This document shows positions 1 through 5,814 of a stretch of 7,254 nucleotides of DNA, piece after piece. This stretch comes from Candidatus Desulfofervidaceae bacterium. Its GTDB lineage: Bacteria > Desulfobacterota > Desulfofervidia > Desulfofervidales > Desulfofervidaceae. Made by a program: the position numbers and the translations under genes. How positions within the stretch are numbered: the first letter of the stretch is position 1; every line of letters starts with the position of its first letter. The stretch lies in contig JAGHCL010000006.1 of NCBI GenBank assembly GCA_021160485.1, positions 1 to 7,254 of the forward strand, written 5' to 3'. The notes under the pieces were generated by a model that searched no databases, was not told the DNA's origin, and saw only the letters and a program-made list of their open reading frames with translations.

Positions 1-574
1 CTATTACCTCTCCCAGATTATGAGGCGGAATATTGGTCGCCATTCCCACTGCAATTCCAGCCGAACCATTAATCAGAAGATTAGGAAGACGGGAAGGTAA
101 AACAATAGGTTCTTCTAAAGTGCCATCATAATTTGGCACCCAATCTACAGTCTCCTTTTCTAAGTCCTTTAAAAGCTCCTGGGTAATGCGGCTCATGCGG
201 ACTTCGGTGTAACGCATGGCCGCAGGCGGATCTCCGTCAATAGAGCCAAAATTACCCTGGCTATCTACCAGAGGATAGCGCATGGAAAAAGGCTGAGCCA
301 TGCGCACAAGGGCATCGTAAACGGCAGCATCGCCATGAGGGTGGTATTTACCAATAACGTCACCAACTACACGAGCGGATTTTTTATAGGGCTTATCCCA
401 CTCGTTACCCAGTGTTTTCATGGCATAAAGAATGCGACGATGCACAGGCTTTAACCCATCGCGCACATCCGGTAAGGCCCGCCCGATAATAACACTCATG
501 GCATAATCAAGATATGAGCGTTTTAATTCCTCTTCCAGTCTAACAGGCTGAATTTTTCCTGTTTGTGTTGCCAT
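1..574 (-). CDS. gyrA: DNA gyrase subunit A, N-terminal part (runs off left edge)
   Basis: This is the breakage-reunion subunit of DNA gyrase, the A2B2 type II topoisomerase that introduces negative supercoils using ATP hydrolysed by GyrB. Only the first 191 codons lie in the window. The frame begins [10 protein letters not shown] and is collinear with E. coli GyrA, so numbering matches through the active site. It has the conserved [16 protein letters not shown] block at residues 32-47, HPHGD at 78-82, and AAMRYTEVR at 118-126 with catalytic Tyr122. The NPxHN-like IPPHNLGEV stretch lies at the window edge. The start is supported by AGAGG (581-585) six bases upstream of the ATG. The residue at position 83 is Ala, where E. 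coli has Ser, while Asp87 is kept. The gene is divergent from trxB. Identification is near certain. ParC is the only alternative and is less likely given the full gyrase-type N-terminus and [10 protein letters not shown] match. Confidence 0.97.
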   Translation of the reverse strand, partial: MATQTGKIQPVRLEEELKRSYLDYAMSVIIGRALPDVRDGLKPVHRRILYAMKTLGNEWDKPYKKSARVVGDVIGKYHPHGDAAVYDALVRMAQPFSMRYPLVDSQGNFGSIDGDPPAAMRYTEVRMSRITQELLKDLEKETVDWVPNYDGTLEEPIVLPSRLPNLLINGSAGIAVGMATNIPPHNLGEVI

Positions 575-580
575 AAGCTA

Positions 581-585
581 CCTCT
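581..585 (-). promoter_or_regulatory. gyrA ribosome binding site
   Basis: AGAGG on the minus strand lies six bases before the ATG at 574-572. It supports that ATG as the gyrA start and argues against the long frame that reads through this site in another phase. Confidence 0.7.
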
Positions 586-625
586 ACTTTATTAAGAGTT
601 GACCCACTGAAAAGACCGACGTTAA

Positions 626-654
626 AAGATAGACCAAATATAAATAAATGTCCA
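626..654 (-). promoter_or_regulatory. Candidate sigma70 promoter for gyrA
   Basis: On the minus strand, TGGACA (649-654, five of six bases of the -35 consensus) and TATCTT (626-631, four of six of the -10 consensus) are separated by exactly 17 bases. Transcription would start near 619-620 and give a leader of about 45 bases before the gyrA ATG. The spacing and position are good, but the -10 match is only fair and the region is AT-rich, so chance matches are possible. Confidence 0.45.
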
Positions 655-661
655 GTAACAT

Positions 662-739
662 TCATGATGTAGTAAATGCTTTGTTTTTCGGAGGAAGTAG
701 TATGGTTTGATAATATAAAGTAGCTTGTGATATTTTCAT
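662..739 (-). CDS. Possible 25-codon leader ORF upstream of gyrA
   Basis: A short frame on the gyrA strand encodes MKISQATLYY followed by QTILLPPKNKAFTTS. It has a GGGAGG Shine-Dalgarno-like sequence at 750-755, ten bases before its ATG. It ends 87 bases before the gyrA start, just upstream of the proposed gyrA promoter, so it would be transcribed from further upstream. It has no run of a regulatory amino acid and no recognisable domain. It may be a real small ORF, a leader peptide or a chance match. The ribosome binding site is the only positive evidence. Confidence 0.2.
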   Translation of the reverse strand: MKISQATLYYQTILLPPKNKAFTTS

Positions 740-871
740 TTTCAGAAAACCTCCCTTTAAAGTTGAAACATTTTATCATAAAATAAACATTATTTCTAGC
801 TTTTTGATAACTTTCCCTTTTAATTAAAGAAGTATATAGTTTGATATAGAAGAGAAAAATCGGAGAAGAAA

Positions 872-897
872 TTAATTGTAGAAAATAGTTAATTGTA
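872..897 (+). repeat. Direct repeat of TTAATTGTA before trxB
   Basis: The nonamer TTAATTGTA occurs at 872-880 and again at 889-897, so the copies start 17 bases apart and end seven bases before the trxB AAGGAGG. The placement suits a regulator site between promoter and ribosome binding site. The sequence is AT-rich, so a chance duplication cannot be excluded. Confidence 0.35.
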
Positions 898-915
898 ACA
901 AAAAAGGAGGCATCT

Positions 916-1866
916 ATGGCCAGTTATGACGTCATCATTATTGGTGGAGGACCAGCGGGACTAACGGCAGGTATTTATATTGCGAGGGCGAGGTTGAAGG
1001 GAGTAATTTTAGAAAAGATGATGCCGGGTGGGCAGGTGATGATTACCACAAAGGTAGATAATTATCCGGGGTTTCCAGAAGGAATAGATGGTCCAGAATT
1101 GATGATGAGATTTGAAAGACAAGTAAAGAACTTGGGCATGGAAATAAAAGCACCGTATGAGGTAAAGAAAATAGAGATTCAGGGAGAAAAAAGGTTGGTT
1201 TACTCGGATACAGAAATTTTGGAGGCTCGGGCCTTAATTATTGCCACTGGCGCTAAGTATAGAAAACTTGGTGTGCCAGGAGAAAAAGAGTTTACCGGAA
1301 GGGGTGTATCTTATTGTGGCACCTGTGATGCCCTCTTCTTTCGGGACATGGATGTGGCCGTTGTTGGGGGAGGAGACACAGCCCTGGTGGAGGCCTTACA
1401 TTTAACCAAATTTGCCAGAAGGGTTTTTATTATCCACCGGCGGGATGAACTCCGGGCAGCAAAGGTTTTACAAGAAGAGGCCTTTAAAAATGATAAAATA
1501 GAATTTATCTGGAGCAGTGTTGTAAAGGAAATAAAAGGAGAAAATAGTGTTCAAGCCGTTGTGCTGGAAAACCGCAAAAATGGTCAGGTGTCGGAATTAA
1601 AAGTAGAAGGATGTTTCATATTCGTCGGTATGGACCCAAATTCAGAACTGGTGAAAGACATAGTAGAACTGGATGAGCGAGGGTATATTGTAACTGATGT
1701 TTATTGTCGGACATCGGTTAAGGGCATTTTTGCCGCTGGCGATGTCCGTAATAATGTCTTAAAACAGATATCTACGGCTGTAGGCGATGGTGCGATTGCA
1801 GCCGTAAGTGCTGAAAAATATATAGCCGGACATGAAAGCCGAGAGGATACACAACAAACAACATAA
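916..1866 (+). CDS. trxB: Thioredoxin reductase (NADPH, FAD)
   Basis: A cytoplasmic flavoenzyme that passes electrons from NADPH through FAD and a Cys pair to thioredoxin. The 316 residues match the usual low-molecular-weight bacterial TrxB length. The FAD-binding GGGPAG is at residues 10-15, and EKMMPGGQ at 33-40. The redox pair is Cys134-Gly-Thr-Cys137, followed by Asp138. The NADPH domain has GGGDTA at 151-156 and the HRRDELRA motif at 174-181. The second FAD segment, FAAGDVRNN followed by KQISTAVGDG, runs from about 272 to 292. The start is set by AAGGAGG (904-910), five bases before the ATG. The redox motif is CGTC rather than the commoner CATC, a mild variant. HRRD plus RA supports NADPH use. 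The last 35 bases overlap the next gene, so the three plus-strand genes are probably one transcript. A ferredoxin- or F420-dependent relative is less likely because the NADPH motifs are intact. Confidence 0.95.
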   Translation: MASYDVIIIGGGPAGLTAGIYIARARLKGVILEKMMPGGQVMITTKVDNYPGFPEGIDGPELMMRFERQVKNLGMEIKAPYEVKKIEIQGEKRLVYSDTEILEARALIIATGAKYRKLGVPGEKEFTGRGVSYCGTCDALFFRDMDVAVVGGGDTALVEALHLTKFARRVFIIHRRDELRAAKVLQEEAFKNDKIEFIWSSVVKEIKGENSVQAVVLENRKNGQVSELKVEGCFIFVGMDPNSELVKDIVELDERGYIVTDVYCRTSVKGIFAAGDVRNNVLKQISTAVGDGAIAAVSAEKYIAGHESREDTQQTT

Positions 1867-2773
1867 ACGCTATTATGATTTCAATACCTTTTTACGTCAG
1901 TCCTTTGGTTGCCGAGTGCATAAAATCAGTCTTGATGCGGGATTAAGTTGTCCTAACCGTGACGGCTCTAAAGGGAAAGGGGGGTGTATATACTGCAATC
2001 CCTATGGTTCAGGCACAGGGGCTTATGCTAAGGGTATTTCTATCTCAGAACAAATTGTGCAGGCAAAGACCTTTCTCGCACGACGGTATAAGGCAGAAAA
2101 ATTCATCGCTTATTTTCAGTCTTTTTGTAACACTTACGGCCCTTATGAAAAGTTAAAGGCCTTATATGAAGAAGCCCTTGCCCACGAAGACATCGTGGGC
2201 CTAGCCGTAGGCACAAGACCAGATTGTGTGGATGAAAAAATCATTGATTTACTTGCAAGCTATACTAATAAATATCAGGTCTGGATTGAATATGGTCTCC
2301 AGTCTATACATAATCGAACTTTGGACTTTATTAACCGGGGGCATACTTATGAAGACTTTTTGCAGGCAATTAAACTCACGTCGGGAAGGGGTATCCTGAT
2401 TTGTGTGCATATTATTCTAGGGTTACCCGGAGAAACAAAGGCAGATATGCTGGCGACGGTAAGGGCCTTGGGACAATTGCCCGTGGATGGTATTAAATTC
2501 CATCATCTTTATGTCGTCAAAGGAACAAGATTAGCCAGCCTTTACGAAAAAGGAAAATATACACCTCTTTCCCAGGAAGAATACATAGATATTTTAGTGG
2601 AAGCCTTAGAATTATTACCTTCCAGAGTTGTTATCCAGCGCCTGATGGGCGACCCTCGTCCAGAAGAGTTGATTGCTCCAGACTGGTCACTGCGAAAAAG
2701 GGAGACTCTAAATTTAATCAACCAGGTTTTGGAGGAAAGGAATACCTGGCAAGGGAGGAGATTTTCAAGCTAA
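1832..2773 (+). CDS. Radical SAM protein, YhcC/TIGR01212 family
   Basis: A 313-residue radical S-adenosylmethionine protein of the YhcC type, an Elp3-like group whose reaction is not established. The iron-sulfur ligands are Cys40, Cys52 and Cys55 in a CX11CX2C arrangement (CPNRDG then GGCIYC), a spacing typical of this group and not the standard CX3CX2C. Family blocks follow in order: AYFQSFCNTYGP (93-104), VGTRPDC (126-132), EYGLQSIHNRTLDFINRGHT (153-172), HIILGLPGET (193-202) and KFHHLYVVKGT (222-232). The length equals that of E. coli YhcC. The ATG at 1832 is the only reasonable start because an in-frame TAG lies just upstream at 1823-1825. It falls inside trxB, with a 35-base overlap and no strong ribosome binding site, which suggests translational coupling. 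Family assignment is firm, but the substrate is unknown. Confidence 0.9.
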   Translation: MKAERIHNKQHKRYYDFNTFLRQSFGCRVHKISLDAGLSCPNRDGSKGKGGCIYCNPYGSGTGAYAKGISISEQIVQAKTFLARRYKAEKFIAYFQSFCNTYGPYEKLKALYEEALAHEDIVGLAVGTRPDCVDEKIIDLLASYTNKYQVWIEYGLQSIHNRTLDFINRGHTYEDFLQAIKLTSGRGILICVHIILGLPGETKADMLATVRALGQLPVDGIKFHHLYVVKGTRLASLYEKGKYTPLSQEEYIDILVEALELLPSRVVIQRLMGDPRPEELIAPDWSLRKRETLNLINQVLEERNTWQGRRFSS

Positions 2774-3300
2774 TGCACACAATTTACTTTTATAATATTT
2801 GCTGTCAAGGATGGGAAATTACCCTATTGACATTGGAAGAAAGAGTTTGTGGACTTATTCTGCCTAATTTCGCTACAAAGAGAGCACCTTTATTTGAAGT
2901 AAGTCCTTGCTTTAAACACCTGAAGCGCCATTTAAAAAAAGTAAAGTTTGAAAAAGGTCGTAATTTCTTATTTCAGGAAGTGCAAAAGACCCTTACCGCT
3001 TACTTTAATAAACACCTTTCTGCTTTTTCCTTACCCCTGACCTTTATCGGCACTCCTTTTCAAAAAACTGTTTGGAAAGCACTTTTGCACATCCCGTATG
3101 GTGAAACTATTACTTACCGGGCATTAGCAGAAAGGCTAAAAAGACCTAGGGCTTTTCGCGCGGTCGCCCAGGCTTGCCGTGCCAATCCTCTACCTATACT
3201 TATACCCTGCCATCGGGTAATAGGCCAAAAAGGCCTGACTGGCTACGCTGCAGGTTTGGCCTGGAAGGAGTTTTTGCTGAATTTGGAAAAAGGAAAGTAG
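2773..3300 (+). CDS. ogt: O6-alkylguanine-DNA alkyltransferase (methylated-DNA--protein-cysteine methyltransferase)
   Basis: A suicide DNA-repair protein that moves an alkyl group from O6-alkylguanine (or O4-alkylthymine) to its own cysteine. At 175 residues it fits the Ogt/MGMT length, with a divergent N-terminal domain (about 1-90) and a conserved C-terminal domain. The C-terminal half has GTPFQKTVWKAL (93-104), IPYGETITYRALAE (107-120) and the PCHRV active site with Cys146. Arg129 and Asn138 correspond by alignment to human MGMT Arg128 (arginine finger) and Asn137 (the Asn hinge). Tyr115 corresponds to Tyr114. The ATG shares one base with the TAA of the radical SAM gene (TAATG), a strong sign of coupling. 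GGGAGG at 2753-2758 lies 14 bases ahead, rather far. No AraC-type domain is attached, so this is not Ada itself. Confidence 0.94.
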   Translation: MHTIYFYNICCQGWEITLLTLEERVCGLILPNFATKRAPLFEVSPCFKHLKRHLKKVKFEKGRNFLFQEVQKTLTAYFNKHLSAFSLPLTFIGTPFQKTVWKALLHIPYGETITYRALAERLKRPRAFRAVAQACRANPLPILIPCHRVIGQKGLTGYAAGLAWKEFLLNLEKGK

Positions 3301-3315
3301 AGATTCTGATGTAAA

Positions 3316-3352
3316 CCATAGACAATAGAGTATAGGTCATGGGGGTTTTTTT
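3316..3352 (+). terminator. Possible intrinsic terminator after ogt
   Basis: CCATAGAC (3316-3323) can pair with GTCATGG (3336-3342) if one A is bulged, around a 12-base loop. A short G run and seven T's (3346-3352) follow. The stem is short and the loop long, so efficiency would be modest. It lies just after ogt and before the slyD promoter, where a terminator is expected. Confidence 0.4.
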
Positions 3353-3365
3353 AGCTTTTTCTCAT

Positions 3366-3394
3366 TTGACACCTTAAAAGAAATAATTTATAGT
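3366..3394 (+). promoter_or_regulatory. Sigma70 promoter of slyD
   Basis: A perfect -35 TTGACA (3366-3371) and a -10 TATAGT (3389-3394, five of six consensus bases) are separated by exactly 17 bases. Transcription would begin near 3400-3402, about 48 bases before the slyD ATG. This is the best promoter in the window and implies slyD is a separate, probably well-expressed unit. Confidence 0.75.
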
Positions 3395-3400
3395 GGACTA

Positions 3401-3430
3401 ACTTGAGCATTTTTGCTTGAGTAAGTTTTT
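3401..3430 (+). promoter_or_regulatory. Hairpin at the 5' end of the slyD leader
   Basis: ACTTGAGCA (3401-3409) pairs with TGCTTGAGT (3414-3422) around a TTTT loop, giving nine pairs with two G-T wobbles. AAG and then six T's (3426-3431) follow. The hairpin starts about where transcription should begin. It could protect the mRNA 5' end or act as a weak attenuator before the AGGAGG ribosome binding site at 3439-3444. Confidence 0.4.
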
Positions 3431-3449
3431 TAATTCTTAGGAGGTAAGG

Positions 3450-3956
3450 ATGAAAATTGACAATGACACCGTGGTAGAAATTGAATACACGGTCAAACTG
3501 GACTCAGGAGAGATTGTGGAAGGTGGAGACCAGCCAGCACGGTATTCCTTTATTTTTGGAAGGGGACAAATCTTTCCGGCTTTAGAAGAGAAACTAAGGG
3601 GATTAGAGTCTGGAGCAAGCGCTGAAGTTACACTTACGCCTGCTGAAGGGTTTGGAGAAGTAAGACCCGAATTGATGCGAGAGGTGCCCTTAACTGACTT
3701 TCCCTCAGACTTAGAGTTGGAAGAAGGACATATGTATCGGACAGTAGATACTCAAGGAAATCCAATGTATTTCACCATCAAGGAGAAGAAAGAAGAGACA
3801 GCTCTGTTAGATTTTAACCACCCACTAGCAGGTGAAAATCTCCATTTTAAAGTAGTGATTGTAAATGTGCGTCCAGCTACTGCAGAAGAGTTGGCTGAAG
3901 TATCTTCCATTTGTATGCCGGGTGGCTGTTCTTCTTGCAGCGGATGCGATGGTTAA
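3450..3956 (+). CDS. slyD: FKBP-type peptidyl-prolyl isomerase SlyD with Cys-rich tail
   Basis: A cytoplasmic proline isomerase and folding chaperone that also binds metals; in E. coli, SlyD supplies nickel for hydrogenase maturation. The FKBP domain is split by the insert-in-flap (IF) chaperone domain. The FKBP part has VEIEYTVKLDSGEIVE (9-24) and the GRGQIFPALEEKLRGLESG block (37-55). The IF region spans about 72-120. The family signature LDFNHPLAGENLHF is at 120-133. The total is 168 residues, shorter than the 196 of E. coli. The tail replaces the usual His-rich tail with four cysteines at 155, 160, 163 and 166 (CX4CX2CX2C), a plausible metal site. AGGAGG (3439-3444) is five bases before the ATG. 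The gene has its own promoter and ends before the two-way terminator. The family call is firm; nickel specificity is not shown. Confidence 0.94.
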   Translation: MKIDNDTVVEIEYTVKLDSGEIVEGGDQPARYSFIFGRGQIFPALEEKLRGLESGASAEVTLTPAEGFGEVRPELMREVPLTDFPSDLELEEGHMYRTVDTQGNPMYFTIKEKKEETALLDFNHPLAGENLHFKVVIVNVRPATAEELAEVSSICMPGGCSSCSGCDG

Positions 3957-3987
3957 TAAAGGAATATAAGTTTTAATTGCTGGAAAA

Positions 3988-4025
3988 AGAGGGCCCCTGT
4001 TAAGTGCTTACAGGGGTCCTCTTTT
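3988..4025. terminator. Bidirectional intrinsic terminator between convergent units
   Basis: A 13-base stem pairs AGAGGGCCCCTGT (3988-4000) with ACAGGGGTCCTCT (4010-4022), with one G-T wobble and a nine-base loop. T's follow on the plus strand (4022-4025), and an A tract at 3984-3988 gives U's on the minus-strand transcript. It can therefore end both slyD and the leftward operon. The right arm and part of the loop lie inside the last codons of the minus-strand gene, whose TAA is at 4000-4002. Confidence 0.85.
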
Positions 4026-4641
4026 GATAGACCGAGGCAAGAAGCCTAATAGCTTGAGAAATTTCTTCTATCTTGTGGGGACGGAAATGGAATTCTACGT
4101 ATAAAATGTGGTTTTCTTTGGTCAAAGCGAGGTGCTTCAGAGCAGATAGTTGGGTAGGGGTTAGACGTTCTAGAAGTTGCGTCTCAAAAGGAGTTGTTTC
4201 AAAAAACAGTTGGAATTTCTGGTTCTGAAACAGAATGTCTGTTGATTTCATTTTAGCCTGATTATAGATTTTAGGCATCCGTAATTGTTTTTTAACCAGA
4301 TGCCTTTCTTCTTTTATCTGCCAGGGTAGATAGAAAAGCACTTGTATTTTGTCTTTACTCCCAGTAATGAGTCCAAATGGCCAATAGAGTAGACTTTGCC
4401 TTGGTTTTAAGCATAAAACGACCTTTATCTTTTTGAATGGAGGAGTGTAATATTCGGCTGTAAAGCCCACTACACCACCTAACCAGGTGTATTGTTTTTC
4501 TTTCGGCTGAAAGGATTTCTCTAAGATTTGGGCCCAATATTGGCATAAGTGTAAATTGTGTCTGTAGCCCCACCAGTAAATCCCAATAGTAATAAAAGCA
4601 ATACTTAGGAAAAGAAAAAATATCTGGTTACTGACAAACAT
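4000..4641 (-). CDS. Uncharacterised protein with one N-terminal membrane anchor
   Basis: I do not recognise a family. The 213 residues start with a hydrophobic stretch at about 6-24 (IFFLFLSIAFITIGIYWW region) with few charges before it, so an uncleaved signal anchor is likelier than a cleaved signal peptide. No lipobox is seen. The remaining 185 or so residues are basic and alternate beta-like stretches (GGVVGFTAEYY at 55-65, KIKVVLCLKP at 71-80, KIQVLFYLPW at 98-107, HILYVEFHFRP at 178-188) with a C-terminal helix (191-205). This suggests a compact alpha/beta domain. There is no clear enzyme motif. The start overlaps the ATPase gene by 14 bases, without a strong ribosome binding site, so translation is probably coupled to it. 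The last codons form part of the terminator. It closes the cstA-to-ATPase cluster, so a partner role with the ATPase is an inference from context. Confidence 0.75.
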   Translation of the reverse strand: MFVSNQIFFLFLSIAFITIGIYWWGYRHNLHLCQYWAQILEKSFQPKEKQYTWLGGVVGFTAEYYTPPFKKIKVVLCLKPRQSLLYWPFGLITGSKDKIQVLFYLPWQIKEERHLVKKQLRMPKIYNQAKMKSTDILFQNQKFQLFFETTPFETQLLERLTPTQLSALKHLALTKENHILYVEFHFRPHKIEEISQAIRLLASVYQKRTPVST

Positions 4642-5536
4642 CTTCTACCCAATAAGTGGCCAATTTTAATAAGCTGTCTTTATCCAAGTTATGACCAAGA
4701 AATGGGATTTTTTTTACAGGTATGTTTTTAAAGGAATTTAGTCTCTGAGAAAGAGGTATAAATCCTGTTTTATTTAGAAGGATTAAAGCGATATGTAAAT
4801 TGAGTGTCTTTAGAACTTCTAAAATACGCTTTCCCTCTATAAGGGAAAGCTTATCGGGGTTTAATACCAGGAAAAAACAGGTTTTTTCTTTATTTGTAAG
4901 CAAAGTCTGCAAAAATTCCACAGTTTTTTCTTGGTCTTTCAATTCTTGGAAAACAGTATCTTCTTTCAGTTCAAGGGCTGTATTTTTTCCAAAGTAATCT
5001 TTTCCCTTGATGTGAGCGATACTCCGACGACGATCTAGGATAGTCTTTCGCCACTTCATCAGTTTTTCCAACCACAACTTTGTTACAAAAGGAAGAGTGA
5101 AAATTTTCAACATAAGCCCTGTTGGTGGGGTATCAATAATAATGTAGTCTATATCTTTGTGTTTTGTCAAAATATCTCTTAAGGCATAAAGAACGGCCGA
5201 TTCTTCCATCCCCGGCGCATTTTTTACCAATGTAAACATCTTTTCTAAATTCAGGACTTGCAGGTAGCTGTAAATATGCTTTGTTTTTGTTTCAATTTCC
5301 TGTAAAAAAAGGCGTAAATATGCATCTATGTCCACCTCTTCTACCCAGAGACATGGTTCCACCTGTTTTACACCCATGAAAGGTGGCAAGGAAAGAATGT
5401 CGTATAAATTGTGGGCTGGATCAATAGAGGCCCAATAAACTTTATGCCCTTTGTGAGAAAGATGATAGGCTAAGCTGGCAGAAAGGGTAGATTTGCCCAC
5501 ACCTCCTTTCCCTAGAAAGAAAAACACCCTTTTCAT
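4628..5536 (-). CDS. ArsA/Get3-family ATPase, single domain
   Basis: A deviant-Walker P-loop ATPase of the ArsA/Get3 (TRC40) group within the SIMIBI class, soluble and usually a dimer. The P loop GKGGVGKST is at residues 9-17. DPAHNLYDIL at 39-48 matches switch I. PGMEESAVLYAL at 108-119 matches the PGIDEA-like segment, DTPPTG at 135-140 is switch II, and LNK at 254-256 is a nucleotide-base contact. At 302 residues it has one ATPase domain, unlike the two-domain E. coli plasmid ArsA. The Get3 zinc CXXC pair is absent, and only Cys63, Cys220 and Cys301 are present, so classical arsenite sensing is unlikely. I start at the ATG at 5536, which overlaps the previous stop as ATGA and puts the P loop near the N-terminus. 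An upstream ATG at 5557 would add seven residues but has no ribosome binding site. The gene is visibly AT-richer than the neighbouring cstA. The client or partner is unknown. Confidence 0.88.
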   Translation of the reverse strand: MKRVFFFLGKGGVGKSTLSASLAYHLSHKGHKVYWASIDPAHNLYDILSLPPFMGVKQVEPCLWVEEVDIDAYLRLFLQEIETKTKHIYSYLQVLNLEKMFTLVKNAPGMEESAVLYALRDILTKHKDIDYIIIDTPPTGLMLKIFTLPFVTKLWLEKLMKWRKTILDRRRSIAHIKGKDYFGKNTALELKEDTVFQELKDQEKTVEFLQTLLTNKEKTCFFLVLNPDKLSLIEGKRILEVLKTLNLHIALILLNKTGFIPLSQRLNSFKNIPVKKIPFLGHNLDKDSLLKLATYWVEDVCQ

Positions 5537-5811
5537 AAATCTACTAAATCTGCCCATTGGGCAAGTTTATCGTCCAAAGACCGAGACTTAGCAAACATGA
5601 TAGTCATCTCTCTTTCCAGATAAGGCAGGAGTTTTAATCCCAGCAAAGTGGGAGGTGCGGGGAGTCCGGTTAAACTCCCACACACCAATAGGGCAAAGGC
5701 ATTTTCCATTTCCTGTAATTCCCTCTCCAGGGCATTGACACTGTGGTCTTTAAACCCAGCTGCAAGATCAAACAGGTGTTGTTTTAAGGCCTGCCAGAGA
5801 TTATGACGCAT
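5533..5811 (-). CDS. Small uncharacterised protein between transporter and ATPase
   Basis: A 92-residue, mostly helical soluble protein with no signal peptide and no firm family match. It has an acidic/amphipathic helix (about 25-38, NALERELQEMENAF), a hydrophobic segment (39-50), the turn GLPAPP at 49-54, then GLKLLPYLEREM (58-69) and a C-terminal helix (78-92). AGAGG at 5818-5822 lies six bases before the ATG and overlaps the end of the transporter gene, which stops three bases upstream. Its TGA overlaps the ATPase ATG as ATGA. The layout of an acidic helix, a GLPxP turn and an LLPYL helix reminds me of small proteins called cory-CC-star in databases, but the terminal Cys-Cys is missing and this is only a recollection. 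The overlaps show it is a real gene; its job is unknown. Confidence 0.8.
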   Translation of the reverse strand: MRHNLWQALKQHLFDLAAGFKDHSVNALERELQEMENAFALLVCGSLTGLPAPPTLLGLKLLPYLEREMTIMFAKSRSLDDKLAQWADLVDL

Positions 5812-5814
5812 TTT

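Larger units (their letters stand above)
575..915. other. Divergent gyrA/trxB intergenic region
   Basis: This 341-base AT-rich spacer separates divergent gyrA and trxB. It holds the candidate gyrA promoter, a possible 25-codon frame on the gyrA strand and a direct repeat before trxB. No convincing -35/-10 pair was found for trxB: TTGATA (804-809) and TATATA (833-838) are 23 bases apart, which is too far. No RNA gene or terminator is evident. Confidence 0.6.

Noticed and set aside
540..779. 79-codon minus-strand frame across the gyrA upstream region
   Set aside because: It overlaps the gyrA start in another phase, lacks any recognisable motif, and covers the likely gyrA promoter and ribosome binding site.
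804..838. TTGATA and TATATA as a trxB promoter
   Set aside because: The hexamers are 23 bases apart, well outside the normal 16-18 base spacing.
4628..5536. ParA/MinD or chromosome-partition ATPase
   Set aside because: The P loop is shared, but DPAHNLYD and DTPPTG are ArsA/Get3 signatures, and no ParB or MinE partner is nearby.
5537..5557. Upstream ATG at 5557 as the ATPase start
   Set aside because: It has no ribosome binding site. The ATG at 5536 overlaps the previous stop as ATGA and puts the P loop at the usual distance from the N-terminus.
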